Source: Autumnicola musiva
GTDB taxonomy: Bacteria; Bacteroidota; Bacteroidia; Flavobacteriales; Flavobacteriaceae
Assembly (NCBI RefSeq): GCF_031846585.1
Contig: NZ_JAVRHK010000006.1
Coordinates: forward strand, 176,745 to 240,744
Length of the DNA: 64,000 nucleotides
Direction of reading: 5' to 3'
Both the position numbers and the translations under genes were made by a program. The notes under the pieces were generated by a model. The model had not been told where the DNA came from and did not search any database. It worked only from the letters and a program-made list of their open reading frames with translations. How positions within the stretch are numbered: position 1 is the first letter of the stretch; every line of letters begins with the position of its first letter. Positions 27,041 through 36,506 of this stretch are shown one piece after another.

Positions 27041-29132
27041 CCTTGTTGACTTCATTAATATCGAAAAAAAACATTTCAGTTCACTTAAAACAGGAATCAA
27101 TTGGGAAGATAGTAGATGGAATGTCTCTAAATGGTTACCCCACAGAGGTCATGATAATAGCCTTGTTTTTAACACTTTTTATAGAACTTTCAAGAAGTTG
27201 CCACCAAACATAATTTTGCCAGAAAAGAAAGATTTACCCTCTCCATATATGGAGTTTACAAAAGCAGTTGCCGTATATATTCATAGAACAAAAAACGTTG
27301 GTTTCATGTCTATACGTAATTGTGTAAATGAATGTAGACGTTTACATATAATTATGTATAGACGTGGAGAAAATTCTCCAACACAATTAACCCGTTGGCA
27401 TTTTGAAGAAGTTGTCCAATTTTTAAAAGAAATTGAGTATAAAAATCTATTTGATACTGCTACCAATTTACAAGTAATTGCAGATATAATTGAATTAAAG
27501 AAAATTTCATCAAAGCCTATAGGGTTTAGCCATGGAATAAAATCTGAAAATAGGTATTATAATTATCAATCTACACAATTAGCCCAGTCAAATGATTTAG
27601 ACTTCAGAAAAGAGGAAAAGTTGCCAAGTTACGAGGCCTTAGTGGCATATGCAAAATGTTCTAACAACCCCATTAATAATTATGAGGAAATTCTTTTGAG
27701 AACAATTGATCTTCTTATAGTAACAGGTTTAAGAGGGAATGAAATAACCCATCTTCCTTATGATTGTTGGGTGGAAAAGCCATTAAAAGATCCCCAAGGC
27801 TTAGTGAAAAAAGATTTTCATGGAAATGATTTAATAAATATAGGAATTAGATATTTTGCCGAAAAACAATTTCAGTCCAGGGTTCATTGGTTTGCGAAAC
27901 AAGATATTCCAATGGCTAAAAGAGCCGTAGAAAGAATAAAAACCTTGACTGAGGAAACAAGAGAAATCGCTAAGTGGCAAGAGAAAAATAAAAATAAACT
28001 TTGGCAATATGAAAAGGATGAGATTATATCTACGTATGAACTTATTGAATTTTTAGGATATAGAAAGATGGTATCTTTAGATGGATATCTAAAAAAGCAT
28101 AACATAAAACATACAGGCACAGATAAATCCTTTTTCGAGTACAAATCTAAAAGAACTAGTAAAATTTATTACTCGAAATTTTATAGGGCTGGGGACATTG
28201 AAGAGCATTTATTGAATATTAAAAGAGAACAAAATGTGTTCCTGGAAGAAGCCAATGCGAATAATAATAAGGAAATAAAATTGAGTGGATTTTTGGTAAT
28301 AAGACCTGAAGGTGCATTTCGATTTAAAAGATTTGCAAACACCTTCAAAATTTTGCCTGGTAGAGTAACCCTTACGGAAATCAATTATGCATTAGGAATA
28401 AATGAAACTGCGGAATCAATTTTTGAAAGAAGGAACCTGACAGAACCTGATGGAACTAAAATTAGGTTAACCAGTCACCAACCGAGGCACTGGCGAAATA
28501 CGTTATATGAACTTGCCGGAATGAGTAATGTTCAACAGGCTCTTGCAATGGGAAGACAAAATCTAACCCAAAATAAAGCTTACCAGCACACAACAATTCG
28601 GGAAAAGACTGGCTTACATCAGGAATTTTTGGGCTTTAGTTCGGTAGGTGAAAAAATATCGTTTCTACATGATGGGGTTAGAAACAAAAGCATTTTAGGG
28701 GATATTACTAATACGTATCACTACCTCAAAAAAAATGAAAATTTAGATTCCGCAGAAAGTTTTTTACGGACACATGGTCTGGCCATTCACCTTACCCCTT
28801 TCGGAGGTTGCACTCACGATTTTAGCCAATCACCTTGTCAGAAGCATTTACAATGTTGGAACGGATGCTCTCATTTACATAGAACAAATACTCCCGGAGA
28901 AACAGAAAGGATAAGAGAACAGCTTGTCAGAAGTAAAGAAGCACATGAAACTATGATATCTCAAAACGACAGCACTTATGGTAAAGATGTATGGACAAAA
29001 GATTTAGAAAAGAAAATTAAAAATTTAGAACGATCTTTAAAAATCACACCCTCCTCTACTCCTATTCAGATATTTCCTGAAGGAGAGGAGTTTACAAAAC
29101 CTGTATACAAGAAAAAAAACAGTTCAGTTTAA
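27024..29132 (+). CDS. ginC: Tyrosine recombinase 3 of the trio (GinC-like)
   Basis: This large recombinase has 702 residues from GTG 27024; an ATG at 27030 would give 700. The catalytic residues sit in 'IVTGLRGNEITHLPYDCW' (Arg), 'TSHQPRHWRNTLYELAG' (HxxRH) and 'NKAYQHTTI' (Tyr). A long charged insertion lies between the first Arg and the HxxR motif. The C-terminus has a Cys/His-rich segment, 'GGCTHDFSQSPCQKHLQCW', like the end of Tn554 TnpB. Together with the two upstream genes it forms one overlapping operon, so all three are likely needed in fixed ratio for recombination. Confidence 0.8.
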   Translation: MKMEINLVDFINIEKKHFSSLKTGINWEDSRWNVSKWLPHRGHDNSLVFNTFYRTFKKLPPNIILPEKKDLPSPYMEFTKAVAVYIHRTKNVGFMSIRNCVNECRRLHIIMYRRGENSPTQLTRWHFEEVVQFLKEIEYKNLFDTATNLQVIADIIELKKISSKPIGFSHGIKSENRYYNYQSTQLAQSNDLDFRKEEKLPSYEALVAYAKCSNNPINNYEEILLRTIDLLIVTGLRGNEITHLPYDCWVEKPLKDPQGLVKKDFHGNDLINIGIRYFAEKQFQSRVHWFAKQDIPMAKRAVERIKTLTEETREIAKWQEKNKNKLWQYEKDEIISTYELIEFLGYRKMVSLDGYLKKHNIKHTGTDKSFFEYKSKRTSKIYYSKFYRAGDIEEHLLNIKREQNVFLEEANANNNKEIKLSGFLVIRPEGAFRFKRFANTFKILPGRVTLTEINYALGINETAESIFERRNLTEPDGTKIRLTSHQPRHWRNTLYELAGMSNVQQALAMGRQNLTQNKAYQHTTIREKTGLHQEFLGFSSVGEKISFLHDGVRNKSILGDITNTYHYLKKNENLDSAESFLRTHGLAIHLTPFGGCTHDFSQSPCQKHLQCWNGCSHLHRTNTPGETERIREQLVRSKEAHETMISQNDSTYGKDVWTKDLEKKIKNLERSLKITPSSTPIQIFPEGEEFTKPVYKKKNSSV

Positions 29133-29519
29133 ATGAAAAAATTACGTGGAGAACAATTAGATGCACAGTTAAAAAAGGAACTAGATGATATGATCCAAAT
29201 AGGCTATAAACTGGCTCCTATTTCTCGATCTGCTATCCAGCGGAGATTAAAATTAAATAGTAGAAGCACATTAGCTGTAGCCTATAGGGCCGAAATGATT
29301 GATATTGCCCGGAAGGTACAGATGAACAATGCTGGCTTTGATCTACAAGGAAAGAAAAAGCGAAATGGCCTGCAAGAACAAAACGAAAACCTTAAAAGGA
29401 AAATAGCTGACTTAGAAAAAGAAAGAGATACTTTAATTGAAAAAATGGCAATGATAATTAATGGTGCCCAGGCCAAAGGATATGATGTTGAAGAAATTAT
29501 GATGCCTATTCTTCATTAG
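29133..29519 (+). CDS. ginD: Small coiled-coil recombination accessory protein (GinD/TnpC-like)
   Basis: The ATG follows the TAA of the third recombinase directly. The 128 residues contain a predicted HTH-like first half ('PISRSAIQRRLKLNSRSTLAVAYR') and a coiled coil ('QNENLKRKIADLEKERDTLIEKM'). Position and size fit GinD of GInts and TnpC of Tn554, a non-catalytic factor that affects efficiency or orientation of insertion. The gene is convergent with the methylase gene, with only 31 bases between them. Confidence 0.75.
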   Translation: MKKLRGEQLDAQLKKELDDMIQIGYKLAPISRSAIQRRLKLNSRSTLAVAYRAEMIDIARKVQMNNAGFDLQGKKKRNGLQEQNENLKRKIADLEKERDTLIEKMAMIINGAQAKGYDVEEIMMPILH

Positions 29520-29550
29520 AAAACCATCTTTATCAAAAAAGAATTTGATT

Positions 29551-31461
29551 CTAACCAACAACTTCAGGTAGTGATTTGGAATTAATAGTAGTACCGGAAA
29601 CTTTGGTAAGAGGTTTTACTTGTGTTAAATCAACGTCATATAAATTTTCAATATAATTATTAATCTCTTCTTGGTCTTTTATTGCTAAAAGTTGATCAAT
29701 TTCATTATCGGAAAAGTCATATATTCCGAAGTTCTTAATATAATTTCTGCTAAAAGAATAATAGCCAGAACCATATGGTTTGCTTGAGTTGATAATGTAA
29801 AACCAGAATAATCGAGAGGACATTATTTTTCTTAAATATTTAAGTTCTCTTTCATTTTCTCCAATTATAGCAAGACCATTAACAAACAACAAAGAAGGCT
29901 CATTATTAATAACATAATTTGGAATTGAAGGAGAAATATGAGGAAAAAATAATTTAAAATTATAATTTTCTAAGGACTGATTTCTTCCATATGCATACCA
30001 TATTTGATAATCCTTACCCTTACCTTTATCACGAGTTGCAAGTACCTCTTTTTTTGAAAGTAAATATTTGTATGCACCTGGTGCTTCCATTTTGAATTCT
30101 TCTTCAGGTATTATAACAGCTTGTCCATTTAAAATTCGATAAGGAAAGATTATTTTCTTCCTTATGCTTTCTATTGAATCTAATTTGGTAAGTTTATTTG
30201 GATTAATAATATCAACACAAGCAGCTCGTTCAATTTGGTACTCCCGATCATTTTGTAAAAAATAAAAATCTTCATCTTCTTGAAAAGGATCAAAGATATA
30301 CACATCATTTTTGAGTGTAGCAATTCCATTTCTTGATGTAAATTTTTTACCGAGTGGTGTCCCTATTGATTCAATTTTATTTAAAATTTCTCTCTCTTGT
30401 AAATTCCAACCTCTTTCAAAATCGAGATTTTTATAGCCTATGGATTTAAAAGATAATTTTTCATTTACTAAAAAATCAGTACTTGACAATTTAACATACT
30501 TCAGATTTTCGGAGACCGATTTTTGAATTACACATATACAAGTGTAGGTTGATTTAGAATCAAAGACCTGAAAGGAACCAAAATCTATAATTTTCATATC
30601 GAACATGTGTGTCTGAAAGTAATCTCTTAAAGCACGACCATTTACACTTTTAAAAAAAGTGTTCATCGTTATATAACCAAGAGTTGCATTTGGTTTTAAA
30701 AAACTAATACCCAGTTCAAAAAATGGAATATATAAATCTGGATGCCCTGTGCTACTTACAGACCAATTTTGTATAAGAATTTTTGATTCTCTATCAATAT
30801 TTCTAGAACAAACATATGGGGGATTTCCGACAATTGAATCAAATCCTATAAAATCTGGAATTTCATTTTTCCAATCAAAATTAAGAGCATTTCCGAGATG
30901 AAGATTAAAAGAGAAATATTCAGGATCTTCTCCATCAACTATTGCTGCCAAACTAAGAAGTAACTCTGATCTAGTAATTGAAAACTTTTGGATATCCAAG
31001 CCGAACAAATTCTCTCTGTAAATATCGAAATAACTTCTTTTACTCTTTTCCTTTATCATTTTGGCTGCCGTATAAAGAAATCCGGAACATCCACATGCTG
31101 GATCGCAAAGCTTAAAGGAGGCGTCAATATTTCCCTTAATATTAATGACTTGATCAACAATAAATTCTCTGATATCGTTAGGAGTATATATAGCACCAGT
31201 AATTACCTTTTCTTCAGGAGAAATTACATATTCAAAGGCTTCAATTAAATCTTCAATAGTAATGATAGAAAATGTGCTTACAAATTTCTTAAGATCATCA
31301 AAATTGGAGTCATCTTTTTTAATGCGAAGTTGTTCTATAAGAACATTGTTACACTTCTGAATATTATTGGAGTATAAAAAGTTTGAAACAATTAACCTGT
31401 TCACACTCTGGGGGTCACAGGAATAAGATTTGAGATATGTAAAAAAACCGTGCTTCATCAT
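29551..31461 (-). CDS. N6-adenine DNA methyltransferase with C-terminal specificity-like region
   Basis: The start is placed at ATG 31461, which forms an ATGA overlap with the upstream stop, rather than at an in-frame TTG 18 bases earlier. Counting from that TTG, the SAM-binding motif I is 'CDPACGCSGFL' (~125-135) and the catalytic motif IV 'IVGNPPYV' (NPPY at 219-222); both are intact. The N-terminal ~95 residues are helical. The second half (~370-600) resembles the target-recognition part of Eco57I/type IIG-like enzymes, but no nuclease domain is visible. As the last gene of the operon with a GHKL ATPase, a receiver protein and an unknown protein, it may mark self DNA. Confidence 0.88.
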   Translation of the reverse strand: MMKHGFFTYLKSYSCDPQSVNRLIVSNFLYSNNIQKCNNVLIEQLRIKKDDSNFDDLKKFVSTFSIITIEDLIEAFEYVISPEEKVITGAIYTPNDIREFIVDQVINIKGNIDASFKLCDPACGCSGFLYTAAKMIKEKSKRSYFDIYRENLFGLDIQKFSITRSELLLSLAAIVDGEDPEYFSFNLHLGNALNFDWKNEIPDFIGFDSIVGNPPYVCSRNIDRESKILIQNWSVSSTGHPDLYIPFFELGISFLKPNATLGYITMNTFFKSVNGRALRDYFQTHMFDMKIIDFGSFQVFDSKSTYTCICVIQKSVSENLKYVKLSSTDFLVNEKLSFKSIGYKNLDFERGWNLQEREILNKIESIGTPLGKKFTSRNGIATLKNDVYIFDPFQEDEDFYFLQNDREYQIERAACVDIINPNKLTKLDSIESIRKKIIFPYRILNGQAVIIPEEEFKMEAPGAYKYLLSKKEVLATRDKGKGKDYQIWYAYGRNQSLENYNFKLFFPHISPSIPNYVINNEPSLLFVNGLAIIGENERELKYLRKIMSSRLFWFYIINSSKPYGSGYYSFSRNYIKNFGIYDFSDNEIDQLLAIKDQEEINNYIENLYDVDLTQVKPLTKVSGTTINSKSLPEVVG

Positions 31462-32210
31462 TCCGAAAGATTTGGACAAATCTTATGTTTTCCGTCCCAT
31501 GAAATATTTCCATTATTGAATGCCCAGTTATTAGCAAACGTATGAATATAAGGTCGCCAAAAACTCTCTTGATACTTCTTGAATATAGTGTGGTATTCAG
31601 ACTCGTCTCTCATTTTATGCCATATCTCCGGCGAAAAATTTGCAAGAACTAAATCTACTCCAAGAATAATATCTACCGGCATATGCATCATTCTAGGAGT
31701 GTCCATTAAAAGAACTTGGCCTGATTGAGATGAGGGGTCTGTTCTTGGTAGATATTGAATATGATAAATTGGATGAATTTCATCTGTTTCGATACTTTCA
31801 TCATGCCGGTCGATATGAAAACCAAAAGAATAATTGCCAGTGGAATCAATTCCCCTAACCACTGTGCGAAAATTCATCTGAATGAAAGGATCACTGAATG
31901 TATTCCAAATTTGATGATCGCACAATATTTTCGTATCGATTGTGATTTCTAAAGAAGTAATTGTATTTGGGTGAATATGACGTCCTGTTGTAGGCAAATA
32001 AAGTGTAAGCCCTTCAATATCATACCCCCAACACGAATAATCTGTAGTTTTTGGTTTATGGAAAGCCTGAGTTTTATCCCTTAATTTCTGAGCAGCATCG
32101 TGTAAAGGAAAAGTGTTGGCAATTCCGAACTTTTCTAATAGTTGAGCATATCTTGTCAATTCACTAGCTCTATCAAGTCTAATTTTCATGACGTTTGCGG
32201 GTACATTCAT
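31458..32210 (-). CDS. Protein of unknown function in the kinase-receiver-methylase operon
   Basis: The ATG at 32210 is preferred to a TTG one codon upstream; the product has 250 residues. I do not recognise the family. Conserved-looking motifs are 'FHIDRHD' (~131-137), 'IHPIYHIQ' (~145-152) and 'PRMMHMPVD' (~172-180), rich in His and Asp and perhaps forming a metal or catalytic site, followed by 'LVLANF'. The N-terminal ~55 residues are helical. It is translationally coupled to its neighbours (2-3 bases after the receiver stop; ATGA overlap with the methylase). It could be the effector of the system; this is inference from position and motifs. Confidence 0.7.
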   Translation of the reverse strand: MNVPANVMKIRLDRASELTRYAQLLEKFGIANTFPLHDAAQKLRDKTQAFHKPKTTDYSCWGYDIEGLTLYLPTTGRHIHPNTITSLEITIDTKILCDHQIWNTFSDPFIQMNFRTVVRGIDSTGNYSFGFHIDRHDESIETDEIHPIYHIQYLPRTDPSSQSGQVLLMDTPRMMHMPVDIILGVDLVLANFSPEIWHKMRDESEYHTIFKKYQESFWRPYIHTFANNWAFNNGNISWDGKHKICPNLSE

Positions 32211-32213
32211 CAA

Positions 32214-33314
32214 TTAGTTCTTTACAGCTTGTTTTGCTATTTTCAGTTTTTCAATGTCATCAGCATGAACTTTTAATCCACTTTTTAAGCCTTTTCTTTC
32301 CGAAGCAGCTTCAAATGATAGATACATTTGGTCCTGCCAAGGTTTAGGTTCTTTAGTATAGTGAATTTTATACCCTTCTAGTGGATCTAGAGGTCTTTTG
32401 TAATATTCACAAAGGGTCCAAAATTTGGTGCTAATGGACTTTTCGATAGGTTCTGCAGGTACAAGCGAACTCAATTTAGTTGCTGCCACAATTGAATTAA
32501 CTCTTTGTACTGCATTCAACGAGGCTAGTCTTTTGCCAGTTAAGGATTTAAATTTGTTCTGAATACGATCCATCCACCATCTTTTCCAAGCGTCTGAAAA
32601 TACCCCTTGATACATTTCATCAGAAAAAAAATCATCCACCAGTTTAGACCAGTCCTGGGACTTTTCAATATCAATTCCTAATCGAGAGGCAAGAAGTTTT
32701 TCCTGAATAAGTGGACCTGGTTTTCTAATAACTTCTTTCAAGAAGTGTTGTGAATACTCATGAATGGGAAATTCTGAATCCTTATCAGAAAACTTTCCAA
32801 GTATTCGAGAGTCCAAAAGTTTAGTGTCTCGGTACAGTATTTCATCTAAATTCCCTTTAAATTTTTTCAGCTGTTCATAGCCATTAGCAAGAGATTGAAG
32901 CTTTGTTGCAATTTTATCCCAGTTAGGACTAGAATCCTTTACAAATCTATAATCGAATAGGTCGTGGCTAGTATGATCCCTATTATAGTATTCCCTTATT
33001 TTTTTATCTGTTGAACATAGAATTATAGGAACATCTTTTATTCCTTCGTTAGCGGCACTTCTATTTCTCAATTCTTGAGCAAGTCCAGATGCCGTAAATT
33101 TCACATCAATTGCTGCGTTCCCGTCCAAACGTAAGTCCAGAATCACACCATCATATCTTTTCAGTTCACCTTCAAATTCCAGAATCATTTGTTTGAACTC
33201 TGCAACTTGAATAAAATCGACATCAATTATGTTCGTATCCTGAAGACCGTCCCTAATAGCCATCACACTACTATCTGAAAAATCATCTATGTATATATAA
33301 CTAGCCTTATTCAT
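32214..33314 (-). CDS. Receiver-domain protein with long uncharacterised C-terminal region
   Basis: The 366 residues begin with a response-regulator receiver fold: acidic pair Asp10-Asp11 ('YIYIDDFSD'), phospho-acceptor Asp60 in 'GVILDLRLDG', Ser101 in 'ILCSTDKK' and Lys126 in 'FVKDSSP'. A 15-residue insertion follows Asp60, unlike classical receivers. Residues ~130-366 are mostly helical, Trp-rich near 'DAWKRWWMDR', and contain no DNA-binding domain that I can identify. It overlaps the two-ATPase protein gene by 8 bases, so that protein is its probable phosphodonor. It may act as a protein-protein switch rather than a transcription factor. Confidence 0.78.
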   Translation of the reverse strand: MNKASYIYIDDFSDSSVMAIRDGLQDTNIIDVDFIQVAEFKQMILEFEGELKRYDGVILDLRLDGNAAIDVKFTASGLAQELRNRSAANEGIKDVPIILCSTDKKIREYYNRDHTSHDLFDYRFVKDSSPNWDKIATKLQSLANGYEQLKKFKGNLDEILYRDTKLLDSRILGKFSDKDSEFPIHEYSQHFLKEVIRKPGPLIQEKLLASRLGIDIEKSQDWSKLVDDFFSDEMYQGVFSDAWKRWWMDRIQNKFKSLTGKRLASLNAVQRVNSIVAATKLSSLVPAEPIEKSISTKFWTLCEYYKRPLDPLEGYKIHYTKEPKPWQDQMYLSFEAASERKGLKSGLKVHADDIEKLKIAKQAVKN

Positions 33315-35634
33315 CTTTATCTTCTTTTTTCTCTGGAATTTCTATTCTCATTGTTGTATTAAAACCTTCTTCAGGGTTTGCTACAAGTATTTCACCACCA
33401 TAACTCTCAACAATGTCTTTGACAATTTTTAAGCCTAAACCAATTCCCCTCAGAGATTCACCTTCAGGTTCATTTCGTCCTGCCGCTGATGTAGTTGTAA
33501 AAAATGCGTTGAATACTTTATCTCTATTTTCAACAGGTATTCCATCTCCATCATCTGAAAATTCAAGGAATACATAGCCTCTTTCACGACCACATCTTAT
33601 TTTAATTTGTCCCTTACTTTCTGCTCTTTTAATAGCCTTTTTGGCATTTATATAAAAATTGAACAAAATAGAAGCCCATTCCGATTTATGCATCGGAACT
33701 GTCCATAGATCATAATCTTCAAATATTGGCTTATAAAAAATGTAATTCGAAGCTTTTATATCCTCTTGAACTACATCTTCAAATTCATATACTACATCAC
33801 GTAACTCTATTGAATCTAAATCTCTAAGAACATTACGAGAAATGGCTTCATAAAAATAGGCCGTGTAAGTACTGAAACTTTTCAAATTTTCATCAAGCCT
33901 TTCCGTTCTTGCTAATGCCTCTGTTAAATCAGCAACTGCACGTTTTAAATATCGTATATCCGTATCAAAAGCAGGTAAAAATCTATCAATTTCATGAACA
34001 AATTCTCCAATTACTAAACCTAGACCAGCAAGAATACGAAGCATATTCATTTCTTCTATAAGTCCTTTTTTTTCCTCTTTTTCTTTTTCTCTACTAGCTT
34101 TGAGCTTGCCTATTTTTTCCTTAAAATGACTTTTAGAATCAGAAGTCCCATTTGATTTTGCTTTTTGATCCTCAAGCCCCTCCTCATTTTCAATCAAAGT
34201 TTCCAGTTCGAATATTGCTTCGTCAACTTCCTGTTCAGCAGGCTTCTTTTCTCTCTTTTCCCAGTCTCTCTGCCCTGCGGTTCCCTTTCTGTTCCTAAGT
34301 TCAGCGACTTTAAGAACTGCGCTAGTAATCGACCGGTAAATGAAATCAGAAAGTTCTTGGAATGCTTCATTTTCAATGAGACCTTCCCGACTAGCGGTTT
34401 CTTCAAATAAATGGCCTGTATTGTCATTAATCTCTACGAATCCAAAAAAACTATTATTTTGGTGGGGTGCAATGATTGCCCTTCTTCTTGTTGATTCATC
34501 TAAACCAATCCAGTCATTTCCTTTTTCTCCATAAGGTAGAACTCTGAAGCCATTTCTATATAGCCGAATTCCACCGGTTTCATTTGCTACCGATTTAATA
34601 AAACTTAGAGTCTGAGTTGGAAGCAGGCTGGATTCATAAATAAAGTAATAGCATTTAAAATGAATATCCCTGATAAATTCAAATTTGGATTTATCTTTAT
34701 TCCTGTCCTTTCCTATAAAGAAAATCTCTTCAGTGAAGCCTAGTTTATCACTTTTTAAACTCCAACATCCTTGGCCATCATCAAGTACAAATCCTTCTAC
34801 TTCAGCTAGAGCATGCTGGAAAAATGCTTCGTTATCATCAATAATTGGTTCAAGATGACCCTCTTCATATTTCCGAAAATATTTACTTTTGAATCCTGGA
34901 TCAACTCTATCTGTTTCTGATTTCTTACGTTTGTCCGAAAGCGGAAAGGGTTGAAGTAAATTAGATGTATAACGGTAAGCACGTTTGATCATCGCATCAG
35001 TCCAAGTATCCCTCAGACCTTCTATTATTAGAGTCGTTCCTTCATCTTTTATTTTTGATATTGTCTTAATTTGGTTTGAAATCAAGAGTAGTTCCTTATC
35101 ACTTTCAAAATCATTCCACGCAATTGTAATACTTATTGCTTCCTGCGATTCGAGGGTTTGAGTGATTACGGTCAATTTAGTGCCTAATCTTTGAGTAGAA
35201 AATCGTCCTATCCCTTTTTTTCCAGCTCTATATCTAGCATACCTACCGGAGATTGGATTATGTATTTTATCTGCGGAAGACAATCGCATAAAACCATTAA
35301 TTAGTTGCTCCCTTGTCATTCCTAGTCCGTTATCCTCAATGGTCAATTTTCCACCCTCTTTCCACGCATTCTCGAAAATTAAGTTTACTTCCAGCGCATC
35401 GGCATCATATGCATTTTTCACCAGCTCTGATACGGCTGTTTCATGTCTCCCAACTAATTCAAGTCCAAGCCTATTAATTATTCCCGCATCTACGGAAAAT
35501 CTGACATTTTGATTGTCAAGTTTAGCTAGCTCATGAGAAAGGGAGAGAACCACACTATTATCTGAGTTTTCCTTCTCCAGTTCCTCATTTAGCTTTCTTT
35601 TAAGGCTGAATATTTGAGTCTGTGTATCCATCAT
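33307..35634 (-). CDS. Protein with two GHKL ATPase domains: Hsp90-like N-terminus and histidine-kinase C-terminus
   Basis: This is a 775-residue soluble protein. Domain 1 (~45-230) is an Hsp90/MutL-type ATPase: 'SELVKNAYDADA' (Asn74), 'IEDNGLGMT' and 'GKKGIGRFS'. A beta-rich transducer-like part follows (~260-440), then a charged linker/coiled coil (~450-530). A DHp-like helix carries His547 in 'IGEFVHEIDRFL'. The second ATPase (~650-765) has N-box 'ILFNFYINAKKAI', 'FSDDGDGIP', 'FNAFFTTT' and 'GIGLGLKIV'. Two complete GHKL sites in one chain suggest a sensor whose first ATPase detects a trigger and whose second phosphorylates the receiver protein encoded next. There is no membrane segment, so the signal is intracellular. 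Confidence 0.85.
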   Translation of the reverse strand: MMDTQTQIFSLKRKLNEELEKENSDNSVVLSLSHELAKLDNQNVRFSVDAGIINRLGLELVGRHETAVSELVKNAYDADALEVNLIFENAWKEGGKLTIEDNGLGMTREQLINGFMRLSSADKIHNPISGRYARYRAGKKGIGRFSTQRLGTKLTVITQTLESQEAISITIAWNDFESDKELLLISNQIKTISKIKDEGTTLIIEGLRDTWTDAMIKRAYRYTSNLLQPFPLSDKRKKSETDRVDPGFKSKYFRKYEEGHLEPIIDDNEAFFQHALAEVEGFVLDDGQGCWSLKSDKLGFTEEIFFIGKDRNKDKSKFEFIRDIHFKCYYFIYESSLLPTQTLSFIKSVANETGGIRLYRNGFRVLPYGEKGNDWIGLDESTRRRAIIAPHQNNSFFGFVEINDNTGHLFEETASREGLIENEAFQELSDFIYRSITSAVLKVAELRNRKGTAGQRDWEKREKKPAEQEVDEAIFELETLIENEEGLEDQKAKSNGTSDSKSHFKEKIGKLKASREKEKEEKKGLIEEMNMLRILAGLGLVIGEFVHEIDRFLPAFDTDIRYLKRAVADLTEALARTERLDENLKSFSTYTAYFYEAISRNVLRDLDSIELRDVVYEFEDVVQEDIKASNYIFYKPIFEDYDLWTVPMHKSEWASILFNFYINAKKAIKRAESKGQIKIRCGRERGYVFLEFSDDGDGIPVENRDKVFNAFFTTTSAAGRNEPEGESLRGIGLGLKIVKDIVESYGGEILVANPEEGFNTTMRIEIPEKKEDKDE

Positions 35635-35939
35635 AGTATTGATAATAAGTAATCATAGATCATTCCTAATTAATTCAATATCAGTATCTTGTATGCTACT
35701 GCATTAAATCCTCATGTTTAAACATAATTTTTAAAATAGAGGGAATTTAATTAGGTGTGATGTATTAGTACTAGTTTTTTGGTGTATGTTAAACCTTTTT
35801 CACAAACTCATCTTAAACAACTTTCTGTTTTATCCATTTAGTATAGAAGCCGCAAAAGTAAAAAAAATACGCAGCTTCGTCTCCTATATCTAAGTACATT
35901 CAAAAAGTTTAGTTAAAAAATAAAGTGGTATCTATCATC
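35635..35939 (-). promoter_or_regulatory. Intergenic region with predicted promoter of the kinase-receiver-methylase operon
   Basis: On the minus strand TACTTTTG (complement of 35853-35860) matches TAnnTTTG. It would drive the operon starting at 35634 with a leader of about 210 nt. No gene is seen here. Confidence 0.45.
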
Positions 35940-36506
35940 CTATTTTTTCGAAGCGTCTACTCTGTAAAATGTTGTTTTACTTACTCCTGCTCTCCTGCAG
36001 GCCTCCTCTATTGGTAAATTCTGATTATCATATAAATGCTTTGCATATTGATACTTCTCTATGGTATCTTTCTTAAAACCTTTTGGACGACCTAGAAGTT
36101 TTTTACGTTTCCGTGCATTGCTCAATCCCACTTTCGTACGCTCGCTTATAAGATTTCTTTCAAATTCTGCTACAGCAGCAAATATTTGTAAAAGAAATTT
36201 ACCATTTGCAGAGGTAGTATCAAATTCAGGTTCACTAATACTTTTAAAATGGACACCTCTTTCATTAAAAGTATCTATGAGATCTATCATATTCTTTAAA
36301 GATCTAAAAATTCTATCGTTCTTATAAATTATAACTGTATCTCCTTTTCGAAGGAATTCCAGCATCTCTAACAATCCTTTTCTATCTTCTCTAACACCAC
36401 TACCAATATCCGTGTAAATTTTATCACATCCCTCCTTCTCCAATAAATCCAATTGTGATTCTAATTTTTGATTCTGAGTAGAAACTCTTGCATATCCAAC
36501 CACCAT
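35940..36506 (-). CDS. Serine recombinase, resolvase/invertase family
   Basis: This 188-residue protein starts with 'MVVGYARVSTQNQKLESQL', containing the catalytic Ser9. It also has 'GDTVIIYKNDRIFRSLKN' (active-site Arg set), 'FAAVAEFERNLISERTKVGL' (dimer helix) and a C-terminal helix-turn-helix, 'LPIEEACRRAGVSKTTFYR'. It is the standard short form that resolves or inverts DNA. It lies between the two defence modules, so it may be part of the island machinery or of a smaller nested element. No obvious inverted partner segment was found. Confidence 0.92.
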   Translation of the reverse strand: MVVGYARVSTQNQKLESQLDLLEKEGCDKIYTDIGSGVREDRKGLLEMLEFLRKGDTVIIYKNDRIFRSLKNMIDLIDTFNERGVHFKSISEPEFDTTSANGKFLLQIFAAVAEFERNLISERTKVGLSNARKRKKLLGRPKGFKKDTIEKYQYAKHLYDNQNLPIEEACRRAGVSKTTFYRVDASKK

